Shown here piece after piece: positions 9,601 to 18,714 of a DNA stretch of 64,000 nucleotides. The translations under genes were made by a program, and so were the position numbers. The notes under the pieces were generated by a model. It made no database searches. It had not been told where the DNA came from and worked only from the letters and a program-made list of their open reading frames with translations. Positions within the stretch are counted from its first letter, which is position 1. Every line of letters begins with the position of its first letter. Source of the DNA: Vibrio maerlii (GTDB taxonomy: Bacteria > Pseudomonadota > Gammaproteobacteria > Enterobacterales > Vibrionaceae); NCBI RefSeq assembly GCF_003415655.1, contig NZ_QRHC01000003.1, positions 426,600-490,599 on the forward strand, read 5' to 3'.

Positions 9601-11160
9601 TTACATTGTGTAAGTGTAAGGTGCCTGAATACCTAGAGGAATACCGATCATCCAGTATGCGATTAGGAAGATTGACCAACCAATTAGCATCGCGATAGAG
9701 AATGGCATCATTAGAGACGCTAGAGTACCGATACCCGTCGACTTCACGTAACGCTGACAGTAAACAACCACTAGTGGGAAGAATACCATTAGAGGTGAAA
9801 TGATGTTCGATACAGAGTCACCTACACGGTAAGCCGCTTGAGATAGCTCCGGAGAGATACCTACCGCCATTAGCATTGGTACTAGGATTGGACCAATTAG
9901 AGCCCATTTAGCTGATGCAGAACCGATTAGAAGGTTAACCATCGCAGTAAGAAGAATCATACCTACGATTGTTGCTTCACCAGGTAGGTCCATCGCTTTC
10001 AGGCCTTCTGCACCGTAAAGCGCAAGCATAGTACCGATGTTTGATTGACCAAATGCAGATAGGAACTGAGCACAGAAGAACGACATTACGATGTAAGCGC
10101 CCATTGTTGCCATAGTGTCTGACATCGCTTTGATTACGTCGTTACTTGTCTTAAATGTACCAGCAACTTTACCGTAAACGTAACCTGGGATGATAAACAG
10201 GATGAAGATCAATGGAACGATTGACTTCATGATTGGCGCAGAGAACGACGTTAGTTCGCCTTCTGGAGAACGTAGTGCTGAAGTTTCTGGCCATGCTGCT
10301 GCAACAAGAGCCGCGATACCAGCAAGCATTGCCCAACCCGCGTAACGGAACGCTTTAGATTCGATCTCTGTAAACGTGCCAAGATCTGGTGCTTGTTCTG
10401 CATCTTCATCAACAGGCGTGTTTGCTAGGCGAGGTTCGATGATTTTCTCAGTTACCCACCAACCGATACCAACAATGATGATTGAAGATAGGCCAGTGAA
10501 GAAAATGTTCGCTAATGGGTTGATCACGTAATCTGGGTCAAGAACGTTTGCCGCAGTTTGAGTGAAGCCCGCAAGTAGTGGATCGATACCTGAAGGGATG
10601 AAGTTTGCAGAGAAACCACCTGATACACCAGCGAACGCTGCTGCGATACCCGCTAGAGGGTGACGACCAGCTGCGTGGAAGATGATACCACCTAGAGGGA
10701 TTACCAATACGTAACCCGCATCCGCTGCAGTGTGCGATACGATAGCAACTAGGATTAGCATTGGAGTAAGAAGTTTTGCTGGCGTGAAGTTCAGCATCTT
10801 CTTAAGACCCGTCGTGATGAAGCCAGACGCATCCGCTACACCAACACCTAGCATCGCTACCAATACGATACCTAGAGGGGCGAAACCAGAGAAGGTTGTC
10901 ACCATGTTAGCAAGGAAGTTTGCTAGAGCTTCGCCAGTAAGAAGGTTATTAATTACCAGTGCCTCACCCGTACGTGGGTTGATTAAATCAAAAGAGACAT
11001 TTGATAGAAGAGCTGACGTAGCCCAAGTAATGATTAGTGCCCAGAAGAACAGGATTGCTGGATCTGGGATCTTGTTACCTGCACGCTCAATCGCGTTTAG
11101 GAATCGGTCCATACGGCTAGTCTTAGCAGAAGGAGCCTGATTGACAGCTTGGTTACTCAT
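9601..11160 (-). CDS. AbgT family transporter
   Basis: This 519-residue protein belongs to the AbgT (p-aminobenzoyl-glutamate) transporter family of inner-membrane proteins. Members import p-aminobenzoyl-glutamate or export sulfonamides and other antimetabolites. The family feel is clear from IPDPAILFFWALII, VGVADASGF, VSHTAADAGYVLVIPLGG, GGFSANFIPSGIDPLLAGF and RVGDSVSNIISPLM, with about a dozen hydrophobic segments. The start ATG 11160 has GGAA nearby. The gene is alone; no abgA/abgB hydrolase genes lie next to it, so the substrate is not settled. A terminator and a long hairpin follow it. Confidence 0.85.
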   Translation of the reverse strand: MSNQAVNQAPSAKTSRMDRFLNAIERAGNKIPDPAILFFWALIITWATSALLSNVSFDLINPRTGEALVINNLLTGEALANFLANMVTTFSGFAPLGIVLVAMLGVGVADASGFITTGLKKMLNFTPAKLLTPMLILVAIVSHTAADAGYVLVIPLGGIIFHAAGRHPLAGIAAAFAGVSGGFSANFIPSGIDPLLAGFTQTAANVLDPDYVINPLANIFFTGLSSIIIVGIGWWVTEKIIEPRLANTPVDEDAEQAPDLGTFTEIESKAFRYAGWAMLAGIAALVAAAWPETSALRSPEGELTSFSAPIMKSIVPLIFILFIIPGYVYGKVAGTFKTSNDVIKAMSDTMATMGAYIVMSFFCAQFLSAFGQSNIGTMLALYGAEGLKAMDLPGEATIVGMILLTAMVNLLIGSASAKWALIGPILVPMLMAVGISPELSQAAYRVGDSVSNIISPLMVFFPLVVVYCQRYVKSTGIGTLASLMMPFSIAMLIGWSIFLIAYWMIGIPLGIQAPYTYTM

Positions 11161-11376
11161 GGTAGTTCCGAAGTTTATGTTGTGTTTGTGAGGCTAAAAA
11201 ACGGCAGCCTCTCTTTGGCCGCACATCTTACCCTAGCAGCGAAATAAAAGCTTAATATTCTATAAAAATATTCATATTTGGAGACATATTTTGCAAAAAC
11301 GCCACCCTGCAAATACATTTATTTAACAGCCTAAATAAGTATTAACCACACCTCGATAACTGGCACATAAAAACCC

Positions 11377-11404
11377 CCTCTTTAGCCCTTATGGGTTAAA
11401 GAGG
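11377..11404 (-). terminator. Terminator of the minor pilin operon
   Basis: CCTCTTTAGCCC and GGGTTAAAGAGG pair around TTAT immediately after the pilV-type stop codon. On the minus strand the stem is followed by GGTTTTTATG. Confidence 0.75.
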
Positions 11405-11836
11405 TCAATTTGGATTAAATTCGTTATATTGTGAAATCATGGTTTCAAGGGTAACCGATTGCTCTTTCTGTTCTCTGTCTAACCAATAAGCCGACATACG
11501 AACCGTACTTACAGCGCCAGACAAATCGTTCAACTTGTTGGCTGAGCAACTCAATTGAATATGACTTGCCGCACTCACCTTGCTCATCCCATTACAGCCA
11601 CTAATAATCTGTTCAAAGGTATAAGTTCCTGCTGCCGAGCTCATACCACCAGTTCGAAACAACTCAAGTTGAGTTTCAGCTAGGTTCAACGCGTCCATGC
11701 TAATCACTGCATAGCTAGCCTGCCTCTCCATATAAACTTGTAGCTGGATGAGCCCCAAGCTCCCCACCCCGATCAATAAAAACGAGAGCATCACCTCCAG
11801 TAGACTTATTCCAACCTGCAGCTTCTTATTCATCAT
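11405..11836 (-). CDS. PilV-like minor type IV pilin
   Basis: The 143-residue protein has a short basic leader, then the prepilin site G|ISLLEVMLSFLLIGVG with Glu at +5 and a hydrophobic helix. A Cys pair in the C-terminal part (SGCNG ... LSCSA) could form the pilin disulfide loop. It is the last gene of a four-gene minus-strand cluster and overlaps its upstream neighbour by about 11 bases. Minor pilins of this kind prime assembly of a type IV pilus. The equivalent V. cholerae cluster beside dnaJ has been linked to the DNA-uptake pilus. It starts at the double ATG 11836/11833. Confidence 0.8.
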   Translation of the reverse strand: MMNKKLQVGISLLEVMLSFLLIGVGSLGLIQLQVYMERQASYAVISMDALNLAETQLELFRTGGMSSAAGTYTFEQIISGCNGMSKVSAASHIQLSCSANKLNDLSGAVSTVRMSAYWLDREQKEQSVTLETMISQYNEFNPN

Positions 11837-13241
11837 GCCAAGATCCTTGTAACCATCTAGGTTGTTTAGGTCCTATAGCCTGATCGATTGCGTCTGCACT
11901 GTAGCGAAAATTCATCGAACTATTAGATAGCGCCAGCTCATTGCTGGTATCAAACACCACTCCCCCATTAAAAGTTATGGCACCAGATTGTAGAAACGTT
12001 GCGTTGCGAGGCACTATGGTTCTGTTAGCTCCATAAATAGTATCCAGTGAGGCATCAAAAACTGTAACGGCGCCATCAAGTGCGCTTTTACCTCGAGTAT
12101 CATTCCAGTGATTTGGTTGATGAGAATAATCGTTATTGAAGTGGTAAAGCAGCCCGTTGATAGGATTAATCACACCCTCACTACCATCGTTATTCAAAGA
12201 CAGAATTCCATTTTGAACGACAATCAAAGCAGGTGCTGTCGCCGTCATATCGTTGATTGCTTTTAAGGCTGTAGCATCTAGTTCACATGAACCTTGTACC
12301 CAGACATGATTGGCTTTTCCAGCATTCCTTCTGGCCCTTAGTGCCGCTAGAACACTGGCGCCACAAGCACTCACGCTCTGCGGAACAATAGCTTCATCAA
12401 AGTCATACTGCTCACTATTAAGTACCTTGATCCACTCAGTTTTAGGGTAATCAAACAGCGCTTGAAAAGGAGAAAGATCAGTCTGTTGAGAAAAGTCTAA
12501 ACCAATGTTGAAATGTTGATTGCCTATGGGATGGCCATCGCTATCAAAACTGTCTGGCACAACTCCCGAATAACTAGAGCTTGAGGTTCGATAGCTTTGA
12601 CTAGAGTTTGAGTGGGTTGCGCATGCTCCACCAGAGAAATCACCATAGGGTGAAGGCGTACCCACTAGCCCTTGATTCCGCACCCCACTCGAATAAAAGT
12701 AACGATTGAATACTACAGCTTTACATTCCCACCCATCGCTAGAAAGCGTGCCTGGATCGGGAGGGCTAAAAACTGTTGAGCCGTGCACGATTAAATCTGA
12801 AGTTGACTGAAGGGCTCCCGAACTCACAGTCCGTCGATAATCGATATGTTTATGTACGCTAGAATTACCGTAACTAGCGGTAAGTTGATATAGATTCCTC
12901 GACGTTTTAGTCGAATGGACTGAAAGTCCTGAATTTACGTTTTCACACTCACTCGACCAAAAATCCTCAGCAAAATCTGGATTGATATTGTAATAGTTTT
13001 GGTCAAAATACTTTGGTGAAACAAAGAGTACGGCTTTTGTGTAAGCGCACTCCAATCCCCCTTCGGCTAACCAATATTGTTGACGAGCATTGACTTCATT
13101 CTGTGCTCGTTTGATTTGATAAAATAGCCCTTTGTAGTATCCCAAGATAATCAAGAGCGATCCTATCAATAACGCACTTGTAACCAGTAAAGTGATGACA
13201 CCAGATTGATTCTTTCTTGAAGATACCAGAAGATGACTCAT
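11826..13241 (-). CDS. Large PilX-like minor pilin
   Basis: The N-terminus reads MSHLLVSSRKNQSG|VITLLVTSALLIGS, a type III signal-like leader and hydrophobic helix. The residue at +5 after the cleavage Gly is Leu rather than Glu, a departure seen in some PilX-type minor pilins. The remaining 440 or so residues form a large Ser/Asn-rich extracellular region with several Cys, far bigger than a usual pilin. This suggests an extra globular or adhesive domain at the pilus tip. A TTG at 13256 could extend it five codons into the upstream gene. ATG 13241 lies five bases after that gene's stop and is preferred. It belongs to the four-gene cluster with fimT-, pilW- and pilV-like genes. Confidence 0.7.
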   Translation of the reverse strand: MSHLLVSSRKNQSGVITLLVTSALLIGSLLIILGYYKGLFYQIKRAQNEVNARQQYWLAEGGLECAYTKAVLFVSPKYFDQNYYNINPDFAEDFWSSECENVNSGLSVHSTKTSRNLYQLTASYGNSSVHKHIDYRRTVSSGALQSTSDLIVHGSTVFSPPDPGTLSSDGWECKAVVFNRYFYSSGVRNQGLVGTPSPYGDFSGGACATHSNSSQSYRTSSSSYSGVVPDSFDSDGHPIGNQHFNIGLDFSQQTDLSPFQALFDYPKTEWIKVLNSEQYDFDEAIVPQSVSACGASVLAALRARRNAGKANHVWVQGSCELDATALKAINDMTATAPALIVVQNGILSLNNDGSEGVINPINGLLYHFNNDYSHQPNHWNDTRGKSALDGAVTVFDASLDTIYGANRTIVPRNATFLQSGAITFNGGVVFDTSNELALSNSSMNFRYSADAIDQAIGPKQPRWLQGSWHDE

Positions 13242-13246
13242 TACAT

Positions 13247-13918
13247 TTACTGCCAATTTCGCTGAAGAATCGTGCTCGTAAGCTCATGAACAATTTGGTT
13301 GTCGTACCGTAGATAAGCGCCCAAAGAGATTGTCACAAATGCAGAATCCACCACATCGCTAGAAACAGCGGCTTGTGTCACATCAAAATGGCTTACCCGA
13401 ATCTGCCTTTCCGCAAAGAGGCTGCTACATCCGGAAACTGAGGCTAACGAAGACACATTCCATAAGGTCGCTTGTTCTGATTCACAATACATAATCTGGG
13501 TAGGCGTAGAATCACTCTGGCGATACATCACATTACGATATTCATACCCTCCTGACATCGTTGGGATCTGATAGGCATAAGCAATCAAGCCATCATTGGT
13601 ACCATTATCTTCGACATAAATAGTATGGGTCGCACCGGGCAGTTTTAATGATTCCCCTTGCACTCCGTTGTAACCCGCTCGTTGCAGATCTTCTTTGAGC
13701 AGCTGAATTGTCGAGAACAAGTTTTGCTGCAATAACAGCTCTTTTCCTCGTTCTGTTGCCGATCTCTGAATTGAGAGAAACAAAGTACCAACCAAAATTA
13801 GAACCACTGCGCCTACTAATGAGGCAACACTCATCTCAAACAAAGAGGCGCCACTTTGATTACGCAAGGTAATTAGGTTTTGGGCTTTGGTGAGGTATGG
13901 GGGCTTAACACAATGCAT
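13247..13918 (-). CDS. PilW-like minor type IV pilin
   Basis: The 223-residue protein has a 22-residue leader ending in RNQSG|ASLFEMSVASLVGAVVL, with Glu at +5 as PilD-type peptidase sites require, followed by a transmembrane helix. LLKEDLQRAGYNG, shortly after the helix, is a typical PilW signature. It likely sits in the inner membrane and then in the pilus tip complex. It overlaps the fimT-like gene upstream by 14 bases, so the two are probably translationally coupled. Confidence 0.8.
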   Translation of the reverse strand: MHCVKPPYLTKAQNLITLRNQSGASLFEMSVASLVGAVVLILVGTLFLSIQRSATERGKELLLQQNLFSTIQLLKEDLQRAGYNGVQGESLKLPGATHTIYVEDNGTNDGLIAYAYQIPTMSGGYEYRNVMYRQSDSTPTQIMYCESEQATLWNVSSLASVSGCSSLFAERQIRVSHFDVTQAAVSSDVVDSAFVTISLGAYLRYDNQIVHELTSTILQRNWQ

Positions 13919-14450
13919 AGTTGTAGAACCCCACTGTATTACGAGCGTTTGGATCAGGGTCGGCGCTGCAGATCCTCACTCTTCCTGAAATATTGGCCGC
14001 TTTTATTTGCAACCAATGTGCGTTGTTCCCAACCGGATGAAACTCAATGTTGCCGTTTGCTAAGCGACCTCTGACGCCCTCAACCTTAATCTTGGTTTGA
14101 TTACTGAAGTTAAGTGCCACATTAATCCCATCAAATGGGCTTCCATTGAGCAAGAGAATCGTGTCATCAGCGTCGTAGCTCTGATCATCAGTGAGCACCA
14201 GTAACCATTCTCCCGTCGAGTTTTGCCTCGCACCTGACTGCGAAGGAACAATGAAGTGTGCGTAAAGAGAGCTGTTGCGCAAAACCGCCTCAGATCGCGC
14301 TGCCAACAAAAAACCATGAACCTCAGGGACAATGCGCTGCATCTTAGTGTTAACCATCATTGAAGAAAACCTAGGAGCAGCTGCAGATAATAATATCCCC
14401 AAAACCAATACCGAGATCAGAAACTCTAATAAGGTAAAGCCGCGATGCAT
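13905..14450 (-). CDS. FimT/GspH-like pseudopilin
   Basis: The protein starts MHRG|FTLLEFLISVLVLGILLSA, a perfect prepilin peptidase site with Glu at +5. The family's early APRFSSMM segment and the C-terminal GspH domain follow (NNAHWLQIKAANISGRVRIC). It is the first gene of the minus-strand minor-pilin operon. The frame can be opened at a TTG two codons earlier, but ATG 14450 gives the standard very short leader. No CRP-S site (TGCGA-N6-TCGCA) could be seen in the 100-base gap shared with the divergent pilE-like gene, although competence control would be expected from V. cholerae. Confidence 0.8.
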   Translation of the reverse strand: MHRGFTLLEFLISVLVLGILLSAAAPRFSSMMVNTKMQRIVPEVHGFLLAARSEAVLRNSSLYAHFIVPSQSGARQNSTGEWLLVLTDDQSYDADDTILLLNGSPFDGINVALNFSNQTKIKVEGVRGRLANGNIEFHPVGNNAHWLQIKAANISGRVRICSADPDPNARNTVGFYNYALC

Positions 14451-14552
14451 TTCCAAAAAACCTGTGTAAGTGAATGAGAGCTGAATGATTGAGTTGATTT
14501 GATGCTAGCAGCCAACAACAATAGCGCTAGAAATCAGCAAGGAGTGCTGGAA

Positions 14553-15014
14553 ATGATTCTTAGAAATGAATGTAAAGCGACAAGCAACCAACATCACGGC
14601 ATGACATTGATCGAGTTATTAATTGTTGTTGCCATACTTGGGGTATTAGCTTCCCTCGCCTACCCAAGCTATACCCAACACATAATCCTGTCTCAACGAA
14701 CATCTGCACTCGCTGATATGTCACGCATTCAATTGCAGTTAGAAAAGGATTTCGATGGCAATAGCTATAAGGCTACCAATGTCGTTAAAAGTAATTCAAA
14801 CCAATGCGATACCGATGATTCTGATGGAAACGTTTTTTGTCATACCGCCACCGATAGATACGTTATTACTATCGCAACTACCACCACGGGATACACGATT
14901 ACCGCCACAGCTCAAAGCGCAACCGGGCAAACAAATGATACGTGTTTAGGGATTGGAACAACGATGACGCTGAATGAGAAAGATGTGTTGATGCCAGAGG
15001 AGTGTGGGTGGTGA
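14553..15014 (+). CDS. PilE-like type IV pilin
   Basis: The 153-residue protein has a 16-residue basic leader ending in HHG|MTLIELLIVVAILGVLASLAYPSY, a textbook type IVa pilin site. Cys pairs follow (NQCDT / VFCHT and TCLG / EECGW) in a small globular head. The ATG at 14553 has AGGAG seven bases upstream and is preferred over an ATG 18 codons earlier. It diverges from the fimT-pilWXV operon. Its small size and position mark it as a PilE-type minor pilin of the same system rather than the main PilA subunit. A decayed CTAG element begins directly after its stop. Confidence 0.82.
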   Translation: MILRNECKATSNQHHGMTLIELLIVVAILGVLASLAYPSYTQHIILSQRTSALADMSRIQLQLEKDFDGNSYKATNVVKSNSNQCDTDDSDGNVFCHTATDRYVITIATTTTGYTITATAQSATGQTNDTCLGIGTTMTLNEKDVLMPEECGW

Positions 15015-15122
15015 GAGCTAGAATCTTGAGGGTTGGCGTAAATGCGTCAAGCCTTTTTCACATCTAAAGGTAATATGAAACTAGATATGTAATTCTCTAC
15101 GAGCGTAGTGCCTTAGCTATCT
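15013..15122 (+). repeat. CTAG composite element B, single-octamer (decayed or minimal) copy
   Basis: GAGAGCTAGA occurs once right at the pilE-like stop codon. It is followed by AATCTT, an imperfect hairpin GGGTTGGCG / TGCGTCAAGCC with a T-run (15029-15057), ACTAGATATGTA and a tail CGAGCGTAGTGCCTTAGCTATC. The tail is close to the tail of element A. Confidence 0.7.
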
Positions 15123-15129
15123 AAATAAA

Positions 15130-15151
15130 AAACCCCAGCAATGCTGGGGTT
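15130..15151. terminator. Bidirectional terminator of dnaJ
   Basis: AACCCCAGC and GCTGGGGTT pair around AAT, with a long A-run on the side that becomes the T-run of the dnaJ transcript. Confidence 0.85.
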
Positions 15152-15175
15152 CCAAAACTATTCCAAACTAAACAA

Positions 15176-16324
15176 TTAGCTTGTTAGATCATCAAAGAAC
15201 TTCTTAACGCCGTTGAAAAATCCTTCAGATTTTGGAGAGTGCTTGGTTGCGGCTTCACCACCACACGACTCTTCAAACTCTTTAAGTAGCGCTTTTTGAC
15301 GATTACTTAGGTTAACAGGCGTCTCAACGACTAGTTTAACGATAAGGTCACCAACACCGCCACCACGAACACCTTTTACGCCCTTGCCACGCATACGGAA
15401 CATACGGCCAGTTTGTGTCTCACGAGGCACTTTTAGGCTTACACGACCATCAAGGGTAGGAACTTCAACCTCACCACCGATTGCCGCCATGCAGAAGCTT
15501 ACTGGTACTTCACAGTAAAGATTGTTGCCGTCACGTTCAAAGATATGGTGCTCTTTTACGTGTACTTGAACATATAGGTCACCCGCTGGAGCGCCACGCT
15601 CTCCTGCTTCACCCTCACCGGATAGGCGAATACGATCACCAGTGTCCACGCCAGCAGGGATCTTAACGTTAAGCGTCTTCGTCTTCTGTTTACGACCTTC
15701 ACCATGACAAGACTTACAAGGATTCTTGATGATCTTGCCTTTACCGTTACACGTTGGACAAGTTTGTTGAACAGCAAAGAAGCCTTGACGCATTTGTACT
15801 TGGCCGTGACCGTGACAAGTACCACAGGTTTCAACTGCAGAACCTTTCTCAGCGCCGCTGCCGTCACACGTATCACATTCAACTAGAGTAGGAACTTCAA
15901 TCTCTTTAGAAACGCCTTTTACCGCTTCTTCTAGTGAGAGTTCCATGTTGTAGCGAAGGTCGGCACCACGTTGTGCACGTTGTTGACCACCACCACGGCG
16001 ACCACCACCAAAGATATCACCAAATACATCACCGAAGATGTCACCAAAGTCTGCGCCAGCACCGCCGCCGAAACCGCCGCCACCGCCCATGCCGCCTTGT
16101 TCGAAGGCTGCATGACCGTATTGGTCATAGGCTGCTTTCTTCTGAGCGTCAGTGAGGATTTCGTACGCCACTTTTACTTCTTTAAATTTTTCAGCAGCAG
16201 AGTCATCACCCTGATTACGGTCTGGATGGTATTTCATCGCCAAGCGTTTATACGCTTTCTTGATATCACGCTCTGAGGCATCACGGCTTACGCCTAGTAC
16301 TTCGTAAAAATCACGTTTTGACAT
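15176..16324 (-). CDS. dnaJ: Chaperone DnaJ (Hsp40)
   Basis: DnaJ delivers unfolded proteins to DnaK and stimulates its ATPase. The 382-residue protein has the J-domain (1-70) with the HPD motif in MKYHPDRN and a Gly/Phe-rich linker (about 75-115). Four zinc-binding repeats follow ([32 protein letters not shown]), then the C-terminal substrate domains. The start is ATG 16324 ([12 protein letters not shown]). An upstream TTG would only add five residues. It lies 223 bases downstream of dnaK in the same direction, with two hairpins in the gap that may separate or tune its expression. Confidence 0.98.
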   Translation of the reverse strand: MSKRDFYEVLGVSRDASERDIKKAYKRLAMKYHPDRNQGDDSAAEKFKEVKVAYEILTDAQKKAAYDQYGHAAFEQGGMGGGGGFGGGAGADFGDIFGDVFGDIFGGGRRGGGQQRAQRGADLRYNMELSLEEAVKGVSKEIEVPTLVECDTCDGSGAEKGSAVETCGTCHGHGQVQMRQGFFAVQQTCPTCNGKGKIIKNPCKSCHGEGRKQKTKTLNVKIPAGVDTGDRIRLSGEGEAGERGAPAGDLYVQVHVKEHHIFERDGNNLYCEVPVSFCMAAIGGEVEVPTLDGRVSLKVPRETQTGRMFRMRGKGVKGVRGGGVGDLIVKLVVETPVNLSNRQKALLKEFEESCGGEAATKHSPKSEGFFNGVKKFFDDLTS

Positions 16325-16362
16325 GTTCTCTGTCACCAAATTAAAAACTACTAATGAGACTA

Positions 16363-16420
16363 GATGCTAGTTCCTAGTGCCTAGTCGTCTTTTAAACTAA
16401 GGACTAGGAACTAGTATCTT
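16363..16420. repeat. CTAG-rich inverted repeat (TTCCTAG family) between dnaK and dnaJ
   Basis: GATGCTAGTTCCTAGTGCC at 16363-16381 pairs imperfectly with the segment CTAAGGACTAGGAACTAGTATC at 16397-16418, around a TCTTTTAAA loop. A near copy of the same text occurs at 41503-41533. Confidence 0.8.
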
Positions 16421-16441
16421 CAATCTGTTATTACAGACATA

Positions 16442-16469
16442 CGGGCGTATGAGTTGCCTCAAACGCCCG
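16442..16469 (-). terminator. Hairpin downstream of dnaK
   Basis: CGGGCGT-a-TGAG pairs with CTCA-a-ACGCCCG around TTGC. There is no T-run on the minus strand, so it may act as an mRNA-processing or attenuating stem between dnaK and dnaJ rather than as a full terminator. Confidence 0.5.
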
Positions 16470-16547
16470 CAATAAAGACTGTATTCAATTTCTAGGCAGA
16501 TAAGCTTGCTCGCTTCCTCAGCGAAATCAAGCTACTCTGCGACGAAA

Positions 16548-18464
16548 TTACTTCTTGTCGTCTTTCACTTCTTCAAACTCAGCGTCTACAACGTCGTCAT
16601 CTTGAGCTTGTTGTTGACCGGCATCAGCGCCTTGCGCTTGCTGTGCTTGAGCTTGTTGCTGAGCGATTTCCATTAGTTTTTGAGCAGCTTGCATTAGCTC
16701 TTGAACTTTAGCATCGATCGCTTCTTTGTCGTCACCAGACTTCACTTCTTCTAGAGCTTTGATTGCTGCTTCAATCTTCTCTTTCTCGTCTGCAGGTAGT
16801 GCTTCACCAGCTTCTTCTACTTGCTTGCGAGTACCGTGAATCATTTGGTCAGCTTGGTTACGTGCAGTTACTAGCTCTTCGAACTTCTTGTCCGCTTCTT
16901 TGTTAGCTTCTGCTTCTTGTACCATTGCTTCGATCTCTTCCTCAGACAGACCGCCTGAAGCTTGGATAGTGATCTTCTGCTCTTTACCCGTCGCTTTATC
17001 TTTCGCAGATACGTTTAGGATACCGTCTGCATCAAGGTCGAAAGATACTTCGATTTGAGGCATACCACGTGGTGCAGGCTGGATACCTTCTAGGTTGAAC
17101 TGACCAAGAGACTTGTTGTAAGTCGCTTGCTTACGCTCACCTTGTAGTACGTGGATAGTTACCGCGCTTTGGTTATCTTCAGCTGTAGAGAACACCTGAT
17201 CCGCTTTTGTAGGGATAGTTGTGTTTTTCTCGATTAGCTTAGTCATTACGCCACCCATCGTTTCGATACCGAAAGATAGAGGAGTAACGTCTAGAAGTAG
17301 TACGTCTTTAACGTCACCAGCTAGTACACCACCTTGAACTGCAGCACCCATTGCTACTGCTTCATCAGGGTTCACGTCTTTACGAGCTTCTTTACCGAAG
17401 AACTCAGCAACTTTCGCTTGAACCATAGGCATACGAGTCTGACCACCTACAAGGATAACGTCAGTAATGTCGTTTACAGATAGGTCAGCATCAGCTAGAG
17501 CAACTTTTAGAGGCTCAAGAGAGCGTTGAACTAGGTCTTCAACTAGAGATTCAAGCTTCGCACGAGTTACTTTGATGTTCATGTGCTTAGGACCAGTTGC
17601 ATCAGCAGTTACGTAAGGTAGGTTTACGTCTGTTTGCTGTGCTGAAGAAAGTTCGATTTTCGCTTTCTCTGCTGCTTCTTTAACACGTTGCATCGCTAGA
17701 GGATCGTTCTTAAGATCGATGCCTTGCTCTGATTTGAACTCATCTACTAGGTAGTTGATTAGACGGTTGTCAAAGTCTTCACCACCTAGGTGCGTGTCAC
17801 CGTTAGTAGAAAGAACTTCAAAAGTCTTCTCACCTTCTACTTCATCGATTTCGATGATAGAGATATCGAATGTACCACCACCAAGGTCGTATACAGCGAT
17901 AGTGCGATCACCACCTTGCTTGTCTAGACCGTAAGCTAGAGCAGCAGCAGTTGGTTCGTTGATAATACGTTTAACGTCTAGACCTGCGATACGACCAGCA
18001 TCTTTAGTTGCTTGACGCTGAGCATCGTTGAAGTAAGCAGGTACAGTTACAACAGCGCCAGTAACTTCTTCACCTAAGAAGTCTTCTGCTGTTTTCTTCA
18101 TTTTCTTAAGTACTTCAGCAGAAACCTGAGGAGCCGCCATTTTTTGGCCTTGTGCTTCTACCCAAGCATCACCGTTGTCAGCCTTAACGATTTTGAAAGG
18201 CATGATCTCGATGTCGCGTTGTACTTCTTCGTCTTCAAAACGACGACCGATCAGACGCTTAATAGCAAATAGCGTGTTCGTTGGGTTAGTAACCGCTTGA
18301 CGTTTCGCTGGCTGACCAACTAGCGTTTCGCCATCAGTGTATGCAATTACCGATGCTGTTGTACGCTCGCCTTCTGCGTTTTCGATTACGCGTGGCTTGT
18401 CACCGTCAAGAACAGCAACACAAGAGTTAGTAGTACCTAAGTCAATACCAATGATTTTACCCAT
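16548..18464 (-). CDS. dnaK: Chaperone DnaK (Hsp70)
   Basis: DnaK is the main cytosolic Hsp70; it binds hydrophobic peptides in an ATP-driven cycle with DnaJ and GrpE. The 638-residue protein has the phosphate-1 motif [12 protein letters not shown] at the N-terminus, DLGGGTFD, the linker [10 protein letters not shown], a substrate domain and a Gln/Ala-rich C-terminal tail ending [12 protein letters not shown] precedes ATG 18464. Two sigma-32 type promoters lie upstream, so heat-shock control is expected. Confidence 0.99.
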   Translation of the reverse strand: MGKIIGIDLGTTNSCVAVLDGDKPRVIENAEGERTTASVIAYTDGETLVGQPAKRQAVTNPTNTLFAIKRLIGRRFEDEEVQRDIEIMPFKIVKADNGDAWVEAQGQKMAAPQVSAEVLKKMKKTAEDFLGEEVTGAVVTVPAYFNDAQRQATKDAGRIAGLDVKRIINEPTAAALAYGLDKQGGDRTIAVYDLGGGTFDISIIEIDEVEGEKTFEVLSTNGDTHLGGEDFDNRLINYLVDEFKSEQGIDLKNDPLAMQRVKEAAEKAKIELSSAQQTDVNLPYVTADATGPKHMNIKVTRAKLESLVEDLVQRSLEPLKVALADADLSVNDITDVILVGGQTRMPMVQAKVAEFFGKEARKDVNPDEAVAMGAAVQGGVLAGDVKDVLLLDVTPLSFGIETMGGVMTKLIEKNTTIPTKADQVFSTAEDNQSAVTIHVLQGERKQATYNKSLGQFNLEGIQPAPRGMPQIEVSFDLDADGILNVSAKDKATGKEQKITIQASGGLSEEEIEAMVQEAEANKEADKKFEELVTARNQADQMIHGTRKQVEEAGEALPADEKEKIEAAIKALEEVKSGDDKEAIDAKVQELMQAAQKLMEIAQQQAQAQQAQGADAGQQQAQDDDVVDAEFEEVKDDKK

Positions 18465-18509
18465 CAGGCTATCTCCGAATAAATTCTATATGATTTTCTA
18501 TACCCACAT

Positions 18510-18540
18510 ATGTGGGGGGTGGTAAATCGGCTTTCAACCC
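18510..18540 (-). promoter_or_regulatory. Proximal sigma-32 type promoter of dnaK
   Basis: On the minus strand GTTGAA (-35) is followed after 14 bases by CCCCCACAT (-10), close to CTTGAA-N(13-15)-CCCCATnT. It ends about 46 bases before the dnaK start. Confidence 0.65.
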
Positions 18541-18589
18541 TTTACCGAATAATTAATCAAGCAATGACAATTGCTCTTTCCATGCCACA

Positions 18590-18619
18590 TAGATAAGGGC
18601 AGAGAATTGGTTTTCAAGG
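18590..18619 (-). promoter_or_regulatory. Distal sigma-32 type promoter of dnaK
   Basis: On the minus strand CTTGAA is followed after 13 bases by CCCTTATCT, one or two bases from the heat-shock consensus. Confidence 0.7.
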
Positions 18620-18652
18620 GAGCGAGTTAAAAAAAGTCCATTTTTTTGCAAT

Positions 18653-18681
18653 TAAAAAAGCGAGCCCTAAAGAGCTCGCTC
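18653..18681 (-). terminator. Terminator of the dicarboxylate/amino-acid symporter gene
   Basis: AGCGAGC and GCTCGCT pair around CCTAAAGA. The plus-strand A-run at 18653-18659 gives the minus transcript a T-run. Confidence 0.75.
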
Positions 18682-18714
18682 ATCAAATTACTTTCTTTTA
18701 AATATAGCGACGGT

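Noticed and set aside
14451..14552. Possible CRP-S competence site between the fimT- and pilE-like genes
   Set aside because: No TGCGA-N6-TCGCA or close variant was found by eye, though regulation by TfoX would be expected.
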